Positions 6,528 to 7,144 of a stretch of DNA of 7,144 nt are shown piece after piece; positions within the stretch are counted from its first letter, which is position 1; each line of letters starts with the position of its first letter. Made by a program: the position numbers and the translations under genes. The stretch lies in contig JAURXE010000361.1 of assembly GCA_030654635.1 (NCBI GenBank), forward strand, positions 1 to 7,144, in the 5' to 3' direction. This DNA is from Pseudomonas sp. GTDB taxonomy: Bacteria; Pseudomonadota; Gammaproteobacteria; Pseudomonadales; Pseudomonadaceae. The notes under the pieces are model-generated. The model searched no databases. It was not told where the DNA came from and saw nothing but the letters and a program-made list of their open reading frames with translations.

Positions 6528-7144
6528 TTAGTTGCTACTACTGGCTAAGGCTTCGAGAAAACTTTCCAGCACCAGGTGCGGGCGCCGACCTTTACGGGTG
6601 ACGGCCGCCAGGCTGACCTCATAAAAGCACTCGCTGGGTTTGAGCACCCGCAGCCGGCCCTGTTGCAGCCATTGCTGGGCGTAATGGTCGGGCAGGTAGC
6701 CGATATAACGGCCGGTCAGAATCAAGAAGGCCATGCCTTCCCGGTCCGAGGCACTGGCGGTGCAGTTGAGGGCTTGGTAACAGGCTTGCGCCTCGGGGGG
6801 CAGGCGAAAAGTCGGGGCTATGGCGTCTTGCGAGTGCAGGCGGGCATCCTCCAGTTCACGGTCGTCAACGTAGAACAGCGGGTGGCCGACCGCGCAATAC
6901 AGTTGCGAGCGCTCGCTGTACAACGGCTGGTATTCCAAGCCGGCCAGGGCGCTGGTTTGCGGCACCACGCCAACATGCAGGCTGCCATCCAGCACGCCCT
7001 GCTCGACTTCGCTGGGCGGCGTCATGCGGATCTGGATGCGCACGTCCGGGCCGCGCTCTTTCAGCTGCGCCAAGGCATGGGTGATGCGCATATGCGGCAG
7101 GGTGACCAGATTATCGGTCAGGCCGATATTCAGCTCGCCGCGCA
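6528..7144 (-). CDS. LysR-family regulator, effector-binding part (cut by right edge)
   Basis: The frame enters at base 7144 and ends at TAA 6528-6530, giving 205 residues of the C-terminal effector-binding domain. It opens with RGELNIGLTDN, the usual first strand of a LysR effector domain (GxLxIG). Other family features are a V-x-Q-G-V-L-D-G-x-L-H-V-G-V block near the first third and GHPLFYVDD for the sub-domain crossover. A G-x-Y-I-G-Y-LPDHYA block near the end matches the GIGxLPxxxA region. The N-terminal helix-turn-helix is outside the window, so the true start lies beyond the edge. The target and ligand are unknown. In some pseudomonads a LysR gene (bauR) controls beta-alanine transamination, the step after uracil breakdown; that would suit a RutR-like neighbour, but I cannot confirm it from this fragment. 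Confidence 0.88.
   Translation of the reverse strand, partial: RGELNIGLTDNLVTLPHMRITHALAQLKERGPDVRIQIRMTPPSEVEQGVLDGSLHVGVVPQTSALAGLEYQPLYSERSQLYCAVGHPLFYVDDRELEDARLHSQDAIAPTFRLPPEAQACYQALNCTASASDREGMAFLILTGRYIGYLPDHYAQQWLQQGRLRVLKPSECFYEVSLAAVTRKGRRPHLVLESFLEALASSSN

Overview
The window reads as chromosome of a Pseudomonas-type gammaproteobacterium. The basis is the high-GC codon usage, a purine deaminase whose sequence resembles the Pseudomonas adenine deaminase (PA0148 type), and a typical mix of LysR, RutR-like TetR, GltS and multi-PAS genes. All six protein genes I can support lie on the minus strand, so transcription runs from right to left. Two are cut by the window edges. I see no mobile element, CRISPR array, tRNA or rRNA.

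Layout from right (upstream) to left. (a) 7144-6528: C-terminal two thirds of a LysR-type regulator. (b) 6527-6323: a 205-base gap with two strong inverted repeats and a plausible sigma70 promoter. (c) 6322-5660: a TetR-family regulator closely resembling the pyrimidine sensor RutR. (d) 5659-5209: a 451-base gap holding two exact DnaA boxes, several near-boxes, an AT-rich stretch, and RutR-like half-sites just upstream of the next gene. (e) 5208-4261: adenine/adenosine deaminase. (f) 4260-3978: a 283-base gap with a likely terminator and several inverted repeats. (g) 3977-1279: a two-gene unit with 2 bases between the genes, encoding a GltS-type sodium/glutamate symporter and a long TAXI-type substrate-binding lipoprotein. 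(h) 1278-1039: a gap of mostly unassigned sequence. (i) 1038-1: the N-terminal 346 residues of a membrane-anchored multi-PAS sensor whose output domain is off the window.

How they may work together: the RutR-like regulator, the deaminase and possibly the LysR gene fit nucleobase catabolism and its control (inference). The GltS/TAXI pair looks like a secondary transporter with a dedicated extracytoplasmic binding protein. TAXI proteins normally serve TRAP transporters and GltS normally works without a binding protein, so this pair is the best candidate here for an under-described system. The second is the DnaA-box cluster, which lies far from any dnaA or rpmH gene in the window.
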